From assembly GCF_910596095.1 (NCBI RefSeq), contig NC_056544.1, positions 12,075,155-12,139,154 of the forward strand: a stretch of 64,000 nt of DNA, in the 5' to 3' direction. A program made the translations under genes and the position numbers. The notes beneath the pieces are model-generated. The model saw only the letters and a list, made by a program, of their open reading frames with translations. It was not told the origin of the DNA and ran no database searches. Numbering within the stretch: position 1 is the first letter of the stretch; every line of letters begins with the position of its first letter. Shown here piece after piece: positions 13,601 through 26,050 of the stretch. This stretch comes from Thunnus maccoyii. Its lineage: Eukaryota; Chordata; Actinopteri; Scombriformes; Scombridae.

Positions 13601-15857
13601 TCAGAAAGTGGGAGAGATTCAGTAAGTGCAGAGGGGGCATTGCAACACTTGAGCAAACTGTGCAAGCACAATCATAGGCTTGAAATAAAATATAAATGTA
13701 CACTCACAGAATCCATGTCAATCACTGATTCTACACTGACTGCCACAATAGTTTTGTTATGCATTGAGCCACATTAATACTATACATACCACAGGAATGT
13801 TTTCTGTGCTGTCATTTTAAGGCAGCTCTGAAGTGAGTGCTGACAGATTGAATGCATGTGGGATCTTGCCTTTTCTCCTCCTCTAATGGACCAGAAACAT
13901 GGCTTCGGGCTAATGTTTCTCTTATACACATTCAAACACCAGCTGGAACTGACACACGCACAAATCCAGAATTTATCTCTCTTAAAGATTTCCTTACCTT
14001 GATTGGTGACGAGGTGAACCTGACCTTTCTGTTCGAAGTTTCTGCTGTCTCTTCATTGTCCTGATCAGCCAGGTCAAGACCAGCAGAGATTTCCTCGCAT
14101 TTGGATAAAAGTGGATTTCCTGTATGCAGAGAGTTTTTCCTGTCCGGTCTTGGTGATGTTGGATGATCTGAGTGAGACTGGGCCTCCTGATTGCACATAA
14201 AAGCCTTATTCTCAATCCCACACACATCTACAGATCCAGTTTGACCCTCTTTATCTCTGTTTCCATCATCTTTCCCCTTAACCACACTGGCATACTCCTC
14301 CTGAAGTTCAGATGCTGGACCTGCCTCTTTTCCCTCTTGACTTTGTCTGCACTCTGTTTCTCCACCTTTCCCCTCACAGCACGACTCTTTGTCAACATCC
14401 TCCTCTTGCACAATACGTCTCTCTCTCTTTCCAGCACTTTCCTCCACTACCTCATCCATCTTATCCTCCCTGTTTCCCCCCTCTTCTGTTGACTCCTCAG
14501 CCTGTGCAATGAACTGTCTGTTCTGCTCCTCCCTTTCACGCTGCCATTGTTCATTCACCTGCTGATACTTGTCTCTTTCTTCTTCCTTGTCATCTTTAGT
14601 CTGTCCTTCACATGGCATCCTGGTGGATAACTCCTTCTGGTGTTCTTCTGAGGGAACAACAGATGTACCTTCTCCTGCTTTTAGCTCCACTCTGTTTTCC
14701 ACTATGCGAGGATCAACAGGCACTTCACGTCCTGGTGTTGTTTCCATACTGGTTTCTTCAAAAACATCATCCACAAGGTCCGGCACACTTTCTGCTGTGT
14801 TTTTATCCATATGCTTCACCCCCTCATCCTTAAGCCAGTTCTTATCCTCTTTGCGCTCTTTTTCTTCTTCATTCTCATCGCTTTCGGATGACTCGTTCTT
14901 CACGTCCACTAGCTCTGCCCTGACTGGTTCCTCAGGGGTCAAGCAGGGGCCGAGAGATGCTTTCTCTTCCTCAGTTTGTGATGCTCCCTCACTTCGTGAT
15001 ACTGCGGTTTGACCATGTTCATCAATATCGGAAGATTTGTTGGATGCTCCACTGGGGCCATCTAATACAAGAGATTTAGGGTGCCTTGTCATTGAGGCCT
15101 GTGCAGAGGGCTTTGGTGAGGAAATATTTATGGTGGGTTGGTTTATGGATTTGTCTTCATCTAAGCCATCCTCCTCTGTGTGCTTCCCTTTTCCGCTTAC
15201 CTCTTCCTCCTTTTCCAGCTGGTTCTCATCTGCTATCCCCTTGCTTCCTCTGCAAGTCACACCTTTTGAAACCTGTCCTTCACCACCTCCGACCTCAATC
15301 ACCTTGTTCTCAAACAACCTTCGGGTCACAGAGAACTTTTGAGCCAGAGCAGCTCTTTCAATATCCGTTATCTCCTCTGATCTAGACAGCTTATCTTGCA
15401 GAGAGGATTCAGGGGTAGAAATGCTGGCCACAGTGCTCAGAACAGATGAGGAACTCATGACCGAACGCCTGGGTCCAGAGAAAGATGAAGTTTGGAGGTG
15501 CAGGCTAGGAATTTGAGGAGAAAGAACGGATGTGGGGCCAGAAGTCAGCACTGGACCACTGTCTTGTTTCAGCTGCTGGCTGTCCATTTGGAGGAAGATG
15601 TTGTCTCTGATCTTGGTCCCCCTGGTGCTGTTGACCCTCCCTCTGCTGCCTGTGGTGCCACTGCTGGTGTGAGACATTATGGGATCTGGCAAGCTTGATG
15701 GCAGCCTAGTTTGATGCACAGCAGAGGCAGCAACAGATTTGGTCCCTCGTTGAAGACTGGTCCCAGTGTCAAAGGAGCATTTGATAGCATGGAAGTCAGA
15801 CTTGTAGGTTATCCTGTGAGGAGAGGCACTCCGGCCTTTGCTGTCCGTCCGCATCAT
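6300..15857 (-). CDS. ppp1r9al: Neurabin-1-like protein (PP1 regulatory subunit 9A-like)
   Basis: Scaffold that binds F-actin and targets protein phosphatase 1 to dendritic spines and cell junctions. Coding exons in transcript order: 15857-13998, 13417-13285, 12596-12476, 12388-12284, 11551-11461, 11363-11217, 11089-11036, 10489-10389, 10177-10049, 9860-9764, 9673-9604, 9354-9218, 9123-8885, 8166-7962, 7691-7593, 7420-7232, 6548-6300; the total is 4026 bases, 1341 codons plus stop. Domains: N-terminal actin-binding segment ([22 protein letters not shown] region), a very acidic middle, PP1-docking KVRF near residue 611, the conserved join into [15 protein letters not shown], a PDZ domain ([14 protein letters not shown] onward), coiled coil (LKAWEEQ... 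to ERLQIQ), low-complexity Ser-rich linker, SAM domain ([18 protein letters not shown]) and a basic coiled C terminus. The SAM domain separates it from spinophilin (PPP1R9B). Exon 8166-7962 is the least certain; it is supported by phase. Symbol reflects the fish '9A-like' group and is tentative. Confidence 0.9.
6850..6930. repeat. Fragment of a dispersed repeat (CTCAAAAATCCAGTA type)
   Basis: Sequence with TATTGGTATTGGCCTCAAAAATCCAGTACC then GGCTCT resembles the block at about 19340-19390 in the rapgef4 upstream region (ATTGATCGGTATCACCC, AAAAAATTCAGTATCTG, GGGCTCT). It appears to be the same fish repeat family. It lies in an intron of the neurabin-like gene. Confidence 0.45.
8242..8330. repeat. 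Possible short interspersed repeat fragment
   Basis: GTTTATTGATATAGCAC followed by CTCTACAAACGTCAAGCATGA resembles the widespread fish 'TTTATATAGCAC...AAGTGCTTTACA' sequence. Only a degraded fragment is present, in an intron of the neurabin-like gene. Confidence 0.35.
10583..10613 (+). repeat. A31 homopolymer
   Basis: Uninterrupted run of 31 A residues, preceded at about 10 bases by AATAAA (10571-10576). It lies in an intron of the - strand neurabin-like gene, where it would be transcribed as poly(U). It may be the tail of a small retroposed sequence. Confidence 0.85.
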
Positions 15858-16400
15858 CTGGGGATGTATGCTCTCTAAAGTGAGGAAAAAATGTTGAGGA
15901 ACTGAGGGAGAATCTTATCACAGCTAATGAAAGCACCTGGCCAAGTGTTGAGAAGGTAGATATAGGATTTGCTGGTACAGTGGAATGGTAACAATAAGGC
16001 AAGGGATATACTGGAAAGTAGAGCTGGTGTTTTAAGAGGTTACTACTGCATTTGTTGGTGACAGCAGGTGATAAAGGCAGGGTCTTGGTCTGTAAACCTC
16101 ATAGTCCTCAAGTAGTCTTCTAAAATGTATTATCCATCACCATAGCAAAAGTCTCCTGGAGGAGTGGTGTGAGAAAAAGATAAAACATTGAAGTTAATTG
16201 AGAGAAACTGACACAATCCAGGACATCACTACAGCAATAACACCCTAGACAAACTATGAAGTAGGTTACCCATGACTTGCAGCTATCAGTGCCAGAAATA
16301 AAAAACACACAATTTTCAGACTGAATACTCACTGAGCAATTGGAAGATAAGCGATTGTCAGCTCCGCCATAAACGTAGACACTTAGCGTTTTTGTTACAC
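15858..16400 (-). other. 5' untranslated exons and upstream intron of the neurabin-like gene
   Basis: On the - strand an acceptor (ACTTTAG) precedes about 18 bases of 5' leader (to about 15875) before the ATG at 15857. A donor-like GCTCA/GTGAGT at about 16335 suggests a non-coding exon just upstream at about 16336-16400. No coding sequence is seen. Confidence 0.4.
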
Positions 16401-16779
16401 ACCAACTCCACACAGGTATTTACAATTAACTTGTTTGCTGCTTTCACGTGCTGTAAGAAACTAAACGGATTGAAAACAAACGGAAAATGGAAAATGCTCA
16501 TTCTTAACCACCCATTTGAAATTAGAGTCAGTGTGGCTCAGTTTATTTTGTTCTTAATGTTTTGTCATTGTACATATATCGAGTAAGGAGCAACAGAAAG
16601 CCAGTATTAGGCAAATTTTACGTTTCCTTTTTGTTTATTCAACTTGCTAAGTTAGGTGGCGTAAGTAACTGAACCTCGGTTTGATGCCTGGTGTAGTGTG
16701 TCTTCTCTGTAAACCGTTCTTCGTGTCTAAAATGAAACAACTGCAGTATTTGTATTAAATGTGTATTGTAGAATACACG

Positions 16780-17070
16780 AAACTATGCGCAGTGGTCGGA
16801 GCAGAAGCAGAAGATTACGACGGCATTTGAAGGCAGCAAATCTCATCGACCTGGTTGAGGCGCGCGCGCAGTTTAAAGGTTGTGACAGACGTTAGGTCAC
16901 TTCCAGTGCCGACCAACTGTTAACTGAACAGACTCATTAAGCAGCATTTAACAAAGGTAGCTTTTTAGTTTCGTCCTACACTTCTCCCGATAGTTTCGTC
17001 TTACCGTAGAAGTGTTGTCGGTGTGGAGTCGGCCGGTGCTGACGGCTCCCTCACTGTGATAAATACAGAC
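16780..17070. promoter_or_regulatory. Possible promoter region upstream of the neurabin-like gene
   Basis: This is the most CpG-dense stretch between the two head-to-head genes, with GCGCGCGCGC at about 16861 and several further CG sites to 17045. A fish promoter is plausible here. No TATA box or defined factor site can be asserted. Confidence 0.3.
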
Positions 17071-20000
17071 AGATGGCGACTCATGTCTCTAAATACTGTA
17101 AATGGATTATGCCCCGTTAATCCTGTGTAAACTACTCCAGTAGCTGAACCACTGACGGTGAGTGGGTTCCAACACTGGGCTTGTTACCCTACATTAAGGG
17201 CTAATTGCTACATATGTGCCCTATAATGCATTTACCACTCACTGTAAGGAGTATTCCCTCTTTTCACTGATTGCCTCAGCCTGTTACAGTCTAGTATTGC
17301 CATTGTGTGAAGTGACTATTTGTACTTAGTGTAAACTAACTATAATGACATCTATTAAAACAAATACTGCTTTTACTGTGTCTCTACATAATGGCCAGTG
17401 ATTGATATATTGGCATCATATATTCCACTATACATATTATTGGTATTGTAGGCTATCTTACATTTCTATCAAACATGCAGGTTATTTGCTACATTCACTT
17501 ACCTTTACCTGTCTTTCAGCATCACTGCCGGCTGTTGGGAAAACTGATATCACCCTGCTAGAGGCTCTCCTGGGCTCAGAGGTAAGCTTTGTGTGAATAT
17601 TCACCTGTGTGCATGATGCAGGTTAGTGCAGTCGGCCAGATATCCCACTATCTACCTGTGTGTGTGTGTATGTGTGTGCGTGTGCATGTGTGTGTTTGTG
17701 TGAGTGAGTGAGCCAAATGAGAGCAGTGATGCAGCACCTGCTGATGTATGTATGTGTTTGTGTCTACCTGTGTGTGTGTATGTGTGATGCCAGTGGGTGA
17801 GTCGGTGCAGTAAGTCTGTCTGTGAAGCTGGCTCGCGTGGCAGATGGACTGGATTGGACCAAGCTGGACTGGACTGATCTGTGCAGAGCTGAAGAATGGT
17901 TCTGCTCACTGTGACCTGGATCTGACTGGAGACCATTGTCCCAGGTGGCACTGGGACCTAGTTGATATAAATACCGGCCAATCACAAAAGCCTTCTTCTG
18001 AATGAGGCTAACCAAAAGAGGGAGGGGGAGGGAGGGAAAGTGAATCGAAGTAGAGATGGAAAATGAGGGAGTGATGTCAGGGTGGGTGGCAAAGTAAATT
18101 TAGAGTGGTGGCCTGCGAGAAAATGCGTGAGGCAGAGTAGATGGAGAGGAAGAATAGAGGCAGATATTTAACCTTGATTAATTGAAGCAGTGGAAATGTG
18201 GAAGAGTCAGTGAGTGGCAGTAATTGAGAGATACAGGTGGTATATAACGAGAGATCCCTTTTTATTTAACTCACCAGTGATAATTGATGGTGGTAAGATG
18301 AGAAATACAGTGATTTGTCTCTGCTGACATAATCCTCAACTCCCATTTCTCTCACCAGCAGCAGGTCACCTTGACTTGTACTGAAGTTTGTGTTCTTCCC
18401 TCCTCAGGCTCACAGAAAGATTTGGGCACGATTATACACTCACATACACGCAGACAGTGTTCACAACAATGCCGTACTATTTGCAGACAGTCATCGGCTC
18501 GAACTGGATCTGTGCATGTCGCAGGTATAAGGTTGGTGGGAGGTGCATGAATGAACTTTTTATCACCTTTTGCAAAGCCACATCTTTTAATGAGAGCTAA
18601 CAAGTGGCTTCTCTACAAAACTGGACGGCACAAATTTATGATAGAACAGCACATTTTGCTTGCTGTTTCTATTTGATTTTATTAGTGCCTGACCAATATA
18701 TTAGCACAACAATTTCAGCTTATCACAGCTATATTGGTATTGGTGTATATTGGTGTATAAGCAACTTGAAATTGCAGCACAGAAATGCTAAAGATACAGT
18801 ACTGTATGTTTGAGGTCATTTAGAAACAGAGACAATTCATAGTTTGTCCACCAGGGAGCACAAGTTTATTTTTCAGACATAAAATGTTCCACACAGGTCA
18901 TATATCATCATCTATGGTCATATAGGGAAGACCAGGGACAGTTGTAACACTTTTTGCAATTTTCCTGATAAATCAAAAACCATTTACACTGGAGTGGTCC
19001 ATTTGCTATATTATAAACTTCACTGTGTCAACTACTGGAACAATGTATTTATGTGGTTTTATGAAATATGCACAGGTTGTAAAATTGATTTAAATACAGT
19101 CACTCCACTGTTACAACTGTCTCAGTGTACAGGGACAGTTGTAACATGTCAAAAATATATATATTAATCAATCAAATACTGAAAATGAAAAACATTCATG
19201 TTATTGTGACTATTCATTTATTTTTTTAAATAATGAATACCTTCACACTACATGACAAAAAAGGGCACAAGTTTATTATTTAGACATAAAATGTTCCACT
19301 CAGGTCATATATCATTATGTGATTTTTTTTTTCTCTCTCAAATATTGATCGGTATCACCCTAAAAAATTCAGTATCTGCTGGGCTCTTCAAATCCTGCTT
19401 CAATGAACTGTTACTGCATTAAAACTGTTAATTCAAAGAGTCAAATTAGGGGGAAAGGACAGATGCTTTCTCAGACAGCTGACGATATCAGCTCTGTGTG
19501 TGTGTGTGTGTGTCATGCATTCATTTGGCAGACATTCATGCCCCATATGGTTATCTGTTCAGTCAACCATATTTAGAGTTTCCCAGCTTCACAAGGGAAT
19601 TGCTCTCAATCCTCTGAACATTTAAATGCAGACACACACACACGCTCATGCACGCACACTACTCCACCCAATGGCGGGGATGAGCACGCACGTCAGCATT
19701 TTAAATGAGCGTAGCACGGTTTAGCAGTTCTGCAGCTCTGCATAGTGAGTTTCTACGGTGCTGTGAATGAGCCTGACATGTCCCTTAAATGGCAGTTTTT
19801 TTTATAGCTCACGAGTTCTGTGAATCCATAAACAATCGTGCTGCCACTTTGTGTCTAGATGTGTGTACTGCACATTTATTATTTTAACAACATCATTTAT
19901 AAGGATGTTATCTGGTGTAGATGAATATGCGGCAGAGCTTGCCACTAATACTGATAGAGTTATGGATTCAATTTTCACTGGGGCCAAACATCATAAAAAC

Positions 20001-22190
20001 ATCATGCATTCATCATGCTGCAATGTGCTTTGGAAAGAAATTTGCACATAGATATTGTTACGTAAATATGTTGTGATTGGGAACCAAGTCAGTTATTTCT
20101 GCAAACCTTCTAGCTTCAACGAATACATAAATAAATAAATTAGTAATTCTTCAAGGCACCGTCTGGATTCCGATTGATTCACTTTACCACTTCATTGTTG
20201 TCTCCGCACTTGTGTTCTTTTTCATGCTGTTGTAATTCAGCTTTCTTTTCTTTTTTTTTTCAGGAAGAACATCTTAAAAATAGAACGTTACCCTTTTCAG
20301 AGACAGCTGGCACTGACACACACACTCTTTTAATTTAACAATATGGTAAAAACTTGCTCAATCACCCCCCAGTATTACAGTCATGCGTATTGAAGTGCTG
20401 TCTAACAGATGCATTAAGGCAAGCGTAAACATCCACACACACACACACACAGATGCAACAGGTGTACTCACTGTAATTCATCTGATGCAGTAGAACTAAT
20501 AGCTTTAAGGATGTCAGTGTGCAAGATAAATGAGAAGAAAAGGCTGACTTTGGAGGAGTTTGAGATGCAACAGTAATTCCTCTTTCTCCCTCGTGTCTCA
20601 TTCATCAGGTAACAAACAATTCTTTTCTTCTTCCTTTCTGTCTGACCTGTAACGCTTTTCCTGAGCAAACCTCGAACACATAGTAAATCTCTAATTTCCT
20701 CTTACACCCTCTCTCCTCCCTTTTCTCTCTGTTATCCTTTTCATATTTTCACATACTTGCATGGAACATAAGTTATGGTTTCGGGCAGTGCTGAAATGCT
20801 CAAAACCTCCCTGCTGTTCATCAGCCACCCTCCCTCCCTCTCTCCCTTTTTTCCTTCCTCCCTTTGCTGCGGTCATCCTGGTGACAAGCTGCATCTCTGC
20901 TGCCGCCGCCGCCTCTCTCTCATCACTTGGGTTGAAACAAAACAAGTGAAACTGACGCTGCTTTGCTGCTATTCACAAACCATTTCACATGAGGAATCCT
21001 TCAAGGCCGCAACAGTTGCATCCTTGCACTGATCTATATTTAGTCACATCAGAGCTTCTGTACACAGAAGCGATCTTCATACACAGTGTTTTTATGCCAT
21101 GTTGCCTTATATGGATGGCTTAAATCTGACAATGCTCTGATTTGGATGCTCAACTGGTCTCTCTTGTTATACAGAACTGAGTCATATATCAGTTTAGGAG
21201 GACAGAGGACCTTATAGATGGGATTTTGGTTATTGTAATGTGATACGATTTGAATCTGATCTTTTTTCTCAGTTTTAGATCTTAAATAGGATTGACTGAC
21301 ACCACTTTCTTAAAAACATTGCGCATCAATGTCTCCACAACCTGTCGTTTGCTGCTGTAGCCGTGTCAATGTATTTAGCCTATAAGCAGTTGTAAAGCAT
21401 TGTGTAAATAAGCAGTCAACCATTTTCTCAGACAGTCCTGTTAACTTGGATGCCCATCATTTTTCCTCAGTTGAGATAACACTACCACAGGCACTCTCCC
21501 ACTTATTCTTCATTTTGCGTAAAGTAAAACATTTCTAATGTTTATACCCGTCCCTTTTTCTCACATTACAGGCCTGACTAGAAAATAAACGTTGTGATCG
21601 TTAACATTCCATTACTCTGTAGCATCCTAGCTAGGTGCTTTGTAGGAGGGGTAATGCTTTTTGTACTGCTCATCCTACATTGACAGTCTACCTTGGGCAA
21701 ACTATGCTTGCTTAACCATTTGGTTTGAAACTGACATATGGTTTCATTTTTGCCCTAAGGTCACACTAGAGTGGGACCTGAGCTAATCAGAGAGGCATTT
21801 GGGCTGACCAGAGGGACACTTAGGGGACCCTTGTACTACCCTGACCTCTGCTCCCCTCCCATGTGCACAGCACTGGCATTAATATCCTTTGAAAGCACCT
21901 GTAGTGTCTCATCTTAAAAATTTGTTTGTTCAAAAATATTATTAATTTTGTCAGTATTCCCTCTCTCAAATGTGATTACTGGTTGCTCTACACAACAGTG
22001 GGACTATTTTTCATTATTATTTCTATTCCTATTTCCATATTATATCCTAATGTCTTATAGCCACAATATGTGAAATGTGAATTATTTCTCCAGAGCACAG
22101 TGTATTTTATTGCTGTTTTTTTTTTTTTTTTTTGGAGCCCTCCAGTTGCCCTCAAAAAACCCATTAAGGCAGACTGACACAAGTCATCTG
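17071..22190. other. Intergenic region upstream of rapgef4
   Basis: About 5 kb without supportable coding sequence. It contains GT/CA tracts (17660-17700, 19498-19514), a (GCC)n/pyrimidine-rich patch at 20820-20930, a short direct-repeat pair at 18858-18908 and 19265-19315 and scattered dispersed-repeat sequence (about 18690-19390). A splice-flanked stretch at 17520-17581 is open but unrecognised. Confidence 0.5.
18686..19390. repeat. Dispersed repeat with nested insert and direct repeats
   Basis: Outer parts read GCCTGACCAATATATTAGC at the left and ATTGATCGGTATCACCC...CAGTATCTGCTGGGCTCT at the right, typical of a fish repeat also seen at 6850-6930. Between them two 51-base copies starting GCACAAGTTTATT (18858-18908 and 19265-19315), about 92% identical by eye, flank a 350-base insert. 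That insert carries GGGACAGTTGTAACA at 18935 and 19132 and its inverse TGTTACAACTGTC at 19109. Confidence 0.55.
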
Positions 22191-22196
22191 CGTGCC

Positions 22197-22369
22197 GTGA
22201 TGAAGGCAGCATCAGCAGCAGCAGCAGCAGTCTGTGGTTGTTTGAGGCAGCTCGAAGCAGAGGGGCGGGGAGGGGGCGCAGCCGGAGCTCACATTCATTA
22301 ACGACCACCGACAACCGGGAAGCCTCCTCCGGTAGCATCACAGCGCCTACTGACACACGGCCGGGGAAA
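22197..22369 (+). promoter_or_regulatory. rapgef4: rapgef4 promoter-proximal / 5' leader region
   Basis: GC-rich sequence directly upstream of the Epac2A start codon, with GGGGCGGGGAGGGGGCG (Sp1-like) at about 22261 and several CpGs. It holds a (CAG)6-like tract at about 22209-22229 and an upstream ORF, 22200-22301, ending 68 bases before the main ATG. Confidence 0.5.
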
Positions 22370-23891
22370 ATGGTCGCGGTGCAGACGTCCCCTAGTTTGT
22401 CCCCATCGGCGGAGTGGATCTGCTGTCTGGATAAAAGGTGGGTGAATGCACTCCACGATGCGCTTCACACACCGCATATCCCCTCAGCAACGATTGTGTT
22501 TTCTCAAACCTCCTTCATTCATCCGCGTCAACGTGATTAATCGGAGCCTGCGTGTGCAGTGTGTGAGTGTGCAGTAATAACGCGTTACGCCTTGTTTTTT
22601 TTTTTTTTTTTTTTAGCATACTAAAGGTAACTGCTAGTTTTAGTGAATATAAACCGCAGCTCCAGTGATGGTAAAGGCTGCAGTGCATAACAAAATACAC
22701 TGTTTTTTTTTATTTAGTATAAAATAGTATTTTGTATCTTCTCGGTCAAAAAGGCGTTGGTGGCTTCGAGGTTCACTGGGATGTCTCTGCACTGCATGGG
22801 CTGTGATAGATGGCTGATTAGACGCACATGGTTTATGTCTGTCTGCTTAAATCAAATAGTTCTACATTTCTAACGATACAAATATCATATAGTGGGGTGG
22901 ATGTTAAAGATTAGAGGCAGCTGTCTCTGTTCTGGTCACAATGCTGCATGTGAGGCTGAGGGTTTGTCTGGTCTGACTGAACAGGTTAGAATAACTGAGC
23001 AACCAATTTACAGGACACTTATGTTAATTTCCCAATGCAGAAGCTGCTTTAAGGTTTAGCTGGTATTTAGAACAACCTTATAGTCTATACATATCCACCA
23101 AATGTTAAAAAGCATACTATCTAAGGGAGAAGGCTAATTAGACATAAATAAATAAACAAGATGAAATGGCAGTGATATACTAAGCACTGAAGATGATACA
23201 CTTCACACCTTAAATAATGATATAGACGACAGGCACCCTGCAGCTCATACACCCACACATACTGTACACACCTCACTATGACATCCTCACGTTACCATGA
23301 GCAACGTGAACCTACCATCTTGTCTTCTCACCGTCACCTATTATAAGAGGAGATGCATTTTGATCTAAATACAATGTGCTAGTGTAGTTTGACATTGATA
23401 GAAGTAGTTGAGTCAGTATTATTTCATTCTTTCCGCTTATAAAATGTAAGGAACTAATGAAAATGCCCATCATAGTTTTCCTAGCCAAACATGACATCTT
23501 CAACTTCTTTGTTTTTGCCATAAAAGACAAAGAAAACCACCAAATATTCACATCTGAGAAGCTGAGCCACTGAATTTTGGAAATGTTTGCCAGAATTTTA
23601 GCAAAATTGTTGTTAATTAATTTGTTTGAGTTTTAGTGAGTGTATTTGTTGTTAGATTAGGAGAATTTGGAATTTTAAATCATTGCAAGAGGGATGTGAT
23701 CCTTACTATGCTAAAATTCTGTCTCATCTGGTGTTTAGGATGAAAACATCCTCCCAAAAGCAGGCTACATGCAGTAGTAAATGCGTGTCAGTGAGGACAG
23801 GCTGGGTCGTAAGATTAGATTGGACAGGATCTCATCATATAGCACTCAGTGCTCCTCAGCTATGCACCTCTTATTCAATCAATATCCAGCA

Positions 23892-23922
<31 letters not shown>

Positions 23923-24630
23923 CGTGCATGTGTGTTTGGGAGCTTTCATCCACAGTAGCTGTTGATGTGATCTGTCCATAGACATTTATTGCCAATGAGT
24001 GTGAAGTATGTGAGATAAGATCTGATTAGTTTTGTTTAGTGTTGCCCCAGGCAGGTGGTAGATGGTCCAGTTGACACACAAGGCACCAGCCCAGATGCCA
24101 GTTGATGTTTACATGTATTGTCCCTTTACTGCAGAAAAATGGGAGTGCAGGGCGTTGTAGGCAGTTCTCACACTTTCAGATGACAATAAGTTCAAAACAA
24201 AAGCAACTGCCAGGAGGAAAAGGTCTTTCAAGATAAATATATTGTCTCATATAAACAATATGTTGGACAATTTGCAGATATGTCAAGAGTGGATGAGTCA
24301 TTATCAATTACTTAATTGTAGACTGTTTATTCTGATATATTCAGTGTTTTTGACGGGTTCTCAGGTTGTTTGTGGTGGTACAAATGGGTGTTTAGAGAAG
24401 TGTGTAAATACAATTCAGTATCTGCTACAGTAACATTAATCTGCCAGCTCGGGAAATCTGTTTGTGTTGAGGCTGTCTGACATTTTGGTTGGCTGTCACA
24501 AATCAACCTATGATGTATTTGTCTGGAAACACTAAATTTTCCAGATGGATGTTTCCTAAAACAATCTGCAAAACCTTCTGGTGTCTGTCGATTTTCTTTT
24601 CAGTGCGTCATGACAGTGGATCAGTAAATC

Positions 24631-24708
<78 letters not shown>

Positions 24709-25182
24709 AGCCACCATTTGTGTTTGAAAACTGAGCTCTTTGCTGACATGAACTGTGGGGGCAAAAGGCTGAGGAAGGGGAAGTCAAGGAAGGGAGAAAA
24801 GCGAGACGGAGGGAGAATGAGATAAGGTGAACAGCTCTCAGGTCACATCCGTCTCACACCAACGGGGGGAGGCAGATTCCTCTGGACAGGCAGGGAGCGA
24901 GCAAGAACAGGACAACGGAAGAAAAAGAACAGGATAACAAGGCATTAACCAGGGGATTATAACTGACAGATCTTAACAGTTTCATTGCAGACAGATAGGT
25001 GAAGGGTGATGCTAGTATTACCCATTCAACCTTGCAGAGTTAACCTTCCTGTCTCTCCCTGTTGCAGTGTGTAGGAGTCCACCTGTCTAAACCAATAACC
25101 CAGCCTACACAGGGATATGATGCTCTGTTGGTGAGGGCCAATACGCAGTAGGTGGATAATGGGAGGATGAGTCAGAAACAAA

Positions 25183-25217
<35 letters not shown>

Positions 25218-26015
25218 AAAGACCCGTCTGTAATAGCCCTGAGCTCGTGGCAGATGATGTGGGACTGGAGGACGTATTGTGCTCTGCAGCCCTTTAGGCG
25301 TAGTCTGTGTTTATCTGGGAGTACCGTCCCGGGTACGGAGGACAATCCACCGCTCAGGGACACAAATATGTGTGTGTTTATCACTGTATGTACATGTGCG
25401 TGTTGGTAAAGGGGGGAGTCATCACTGCCTGTGAGCTTGCAAAGCAGAAGTAAAGGGATAATAATGGGAGGATAGTAAGTGAGGGTCTGTTAGTGGTGGG
25501 ATTTAATGGATGGAGGTGAAAGTGAAGGCACCAGTAATGGAGAGGAGAAAGAGAAGAGAAGAAGGAATTTTATTATTTTTTTTCCATCTTTCTTATCATT
25601 TTCCAGAGAGAAACAGGCAAGTCTTAACAGAGGAGAGAAAAGGATGGAAATTAGAGAAATAGTGGAGGCAGACGAAGAAGAGAGAGCTCGGAGTGAGGGA
25701 AGAGGAAGGAGATGAAGGAGGAGAGGGGATAGACAGTCTCTCGTCTGTGAAGGAAGAAGCCCACAGAGCATCAGCTAGTCTGTGTGAACAGACACATACA
25801 CAGTACACACATGCACGTGCAAGGATGAGTCACTAGCAAGAGAAAAAGAATGAATGGGGCTAACTGCAGTGTGTTACTCTGAGCCGTTTTGGCTCTGTAG
25901 TGTTTCACCACCACATTGCAGAACAGAATGTTTAAGCTCTCAGATTAAACTTCTGTTTCTTCTTGTGTCAGTGCGCCTGCATAGATGTCCAACAAGACAT
26001 GCTTGCGTGTGAGTG

Positions 26016-26050
<35 letters not shown>

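Noticed and set aside
14172-15385. Open frames on the + strand opposite the large neurabin exon
   Set aside because: They are antisense shadows of a long, GA/acidic-rich coding exon. The - strand frame has family similarity (KVRF site, RSASPHR) and these do not.
24489-24825. Long valine-cysteine (VCVCVC) reading frames over GT tracts
   Set aside because: They are translations of the (GT)n microsatellite, with no splice sites or conserved sequence on either side. The same applies at 23683-23981, 34093-34404, 39973-40237 and 49063-49320.
25490-25808. Leucine/serine-rich frames in rapgef4 intron 1
   Set aside because: They lie in a GA-rich simple-sequence segment without flanking splice signals.
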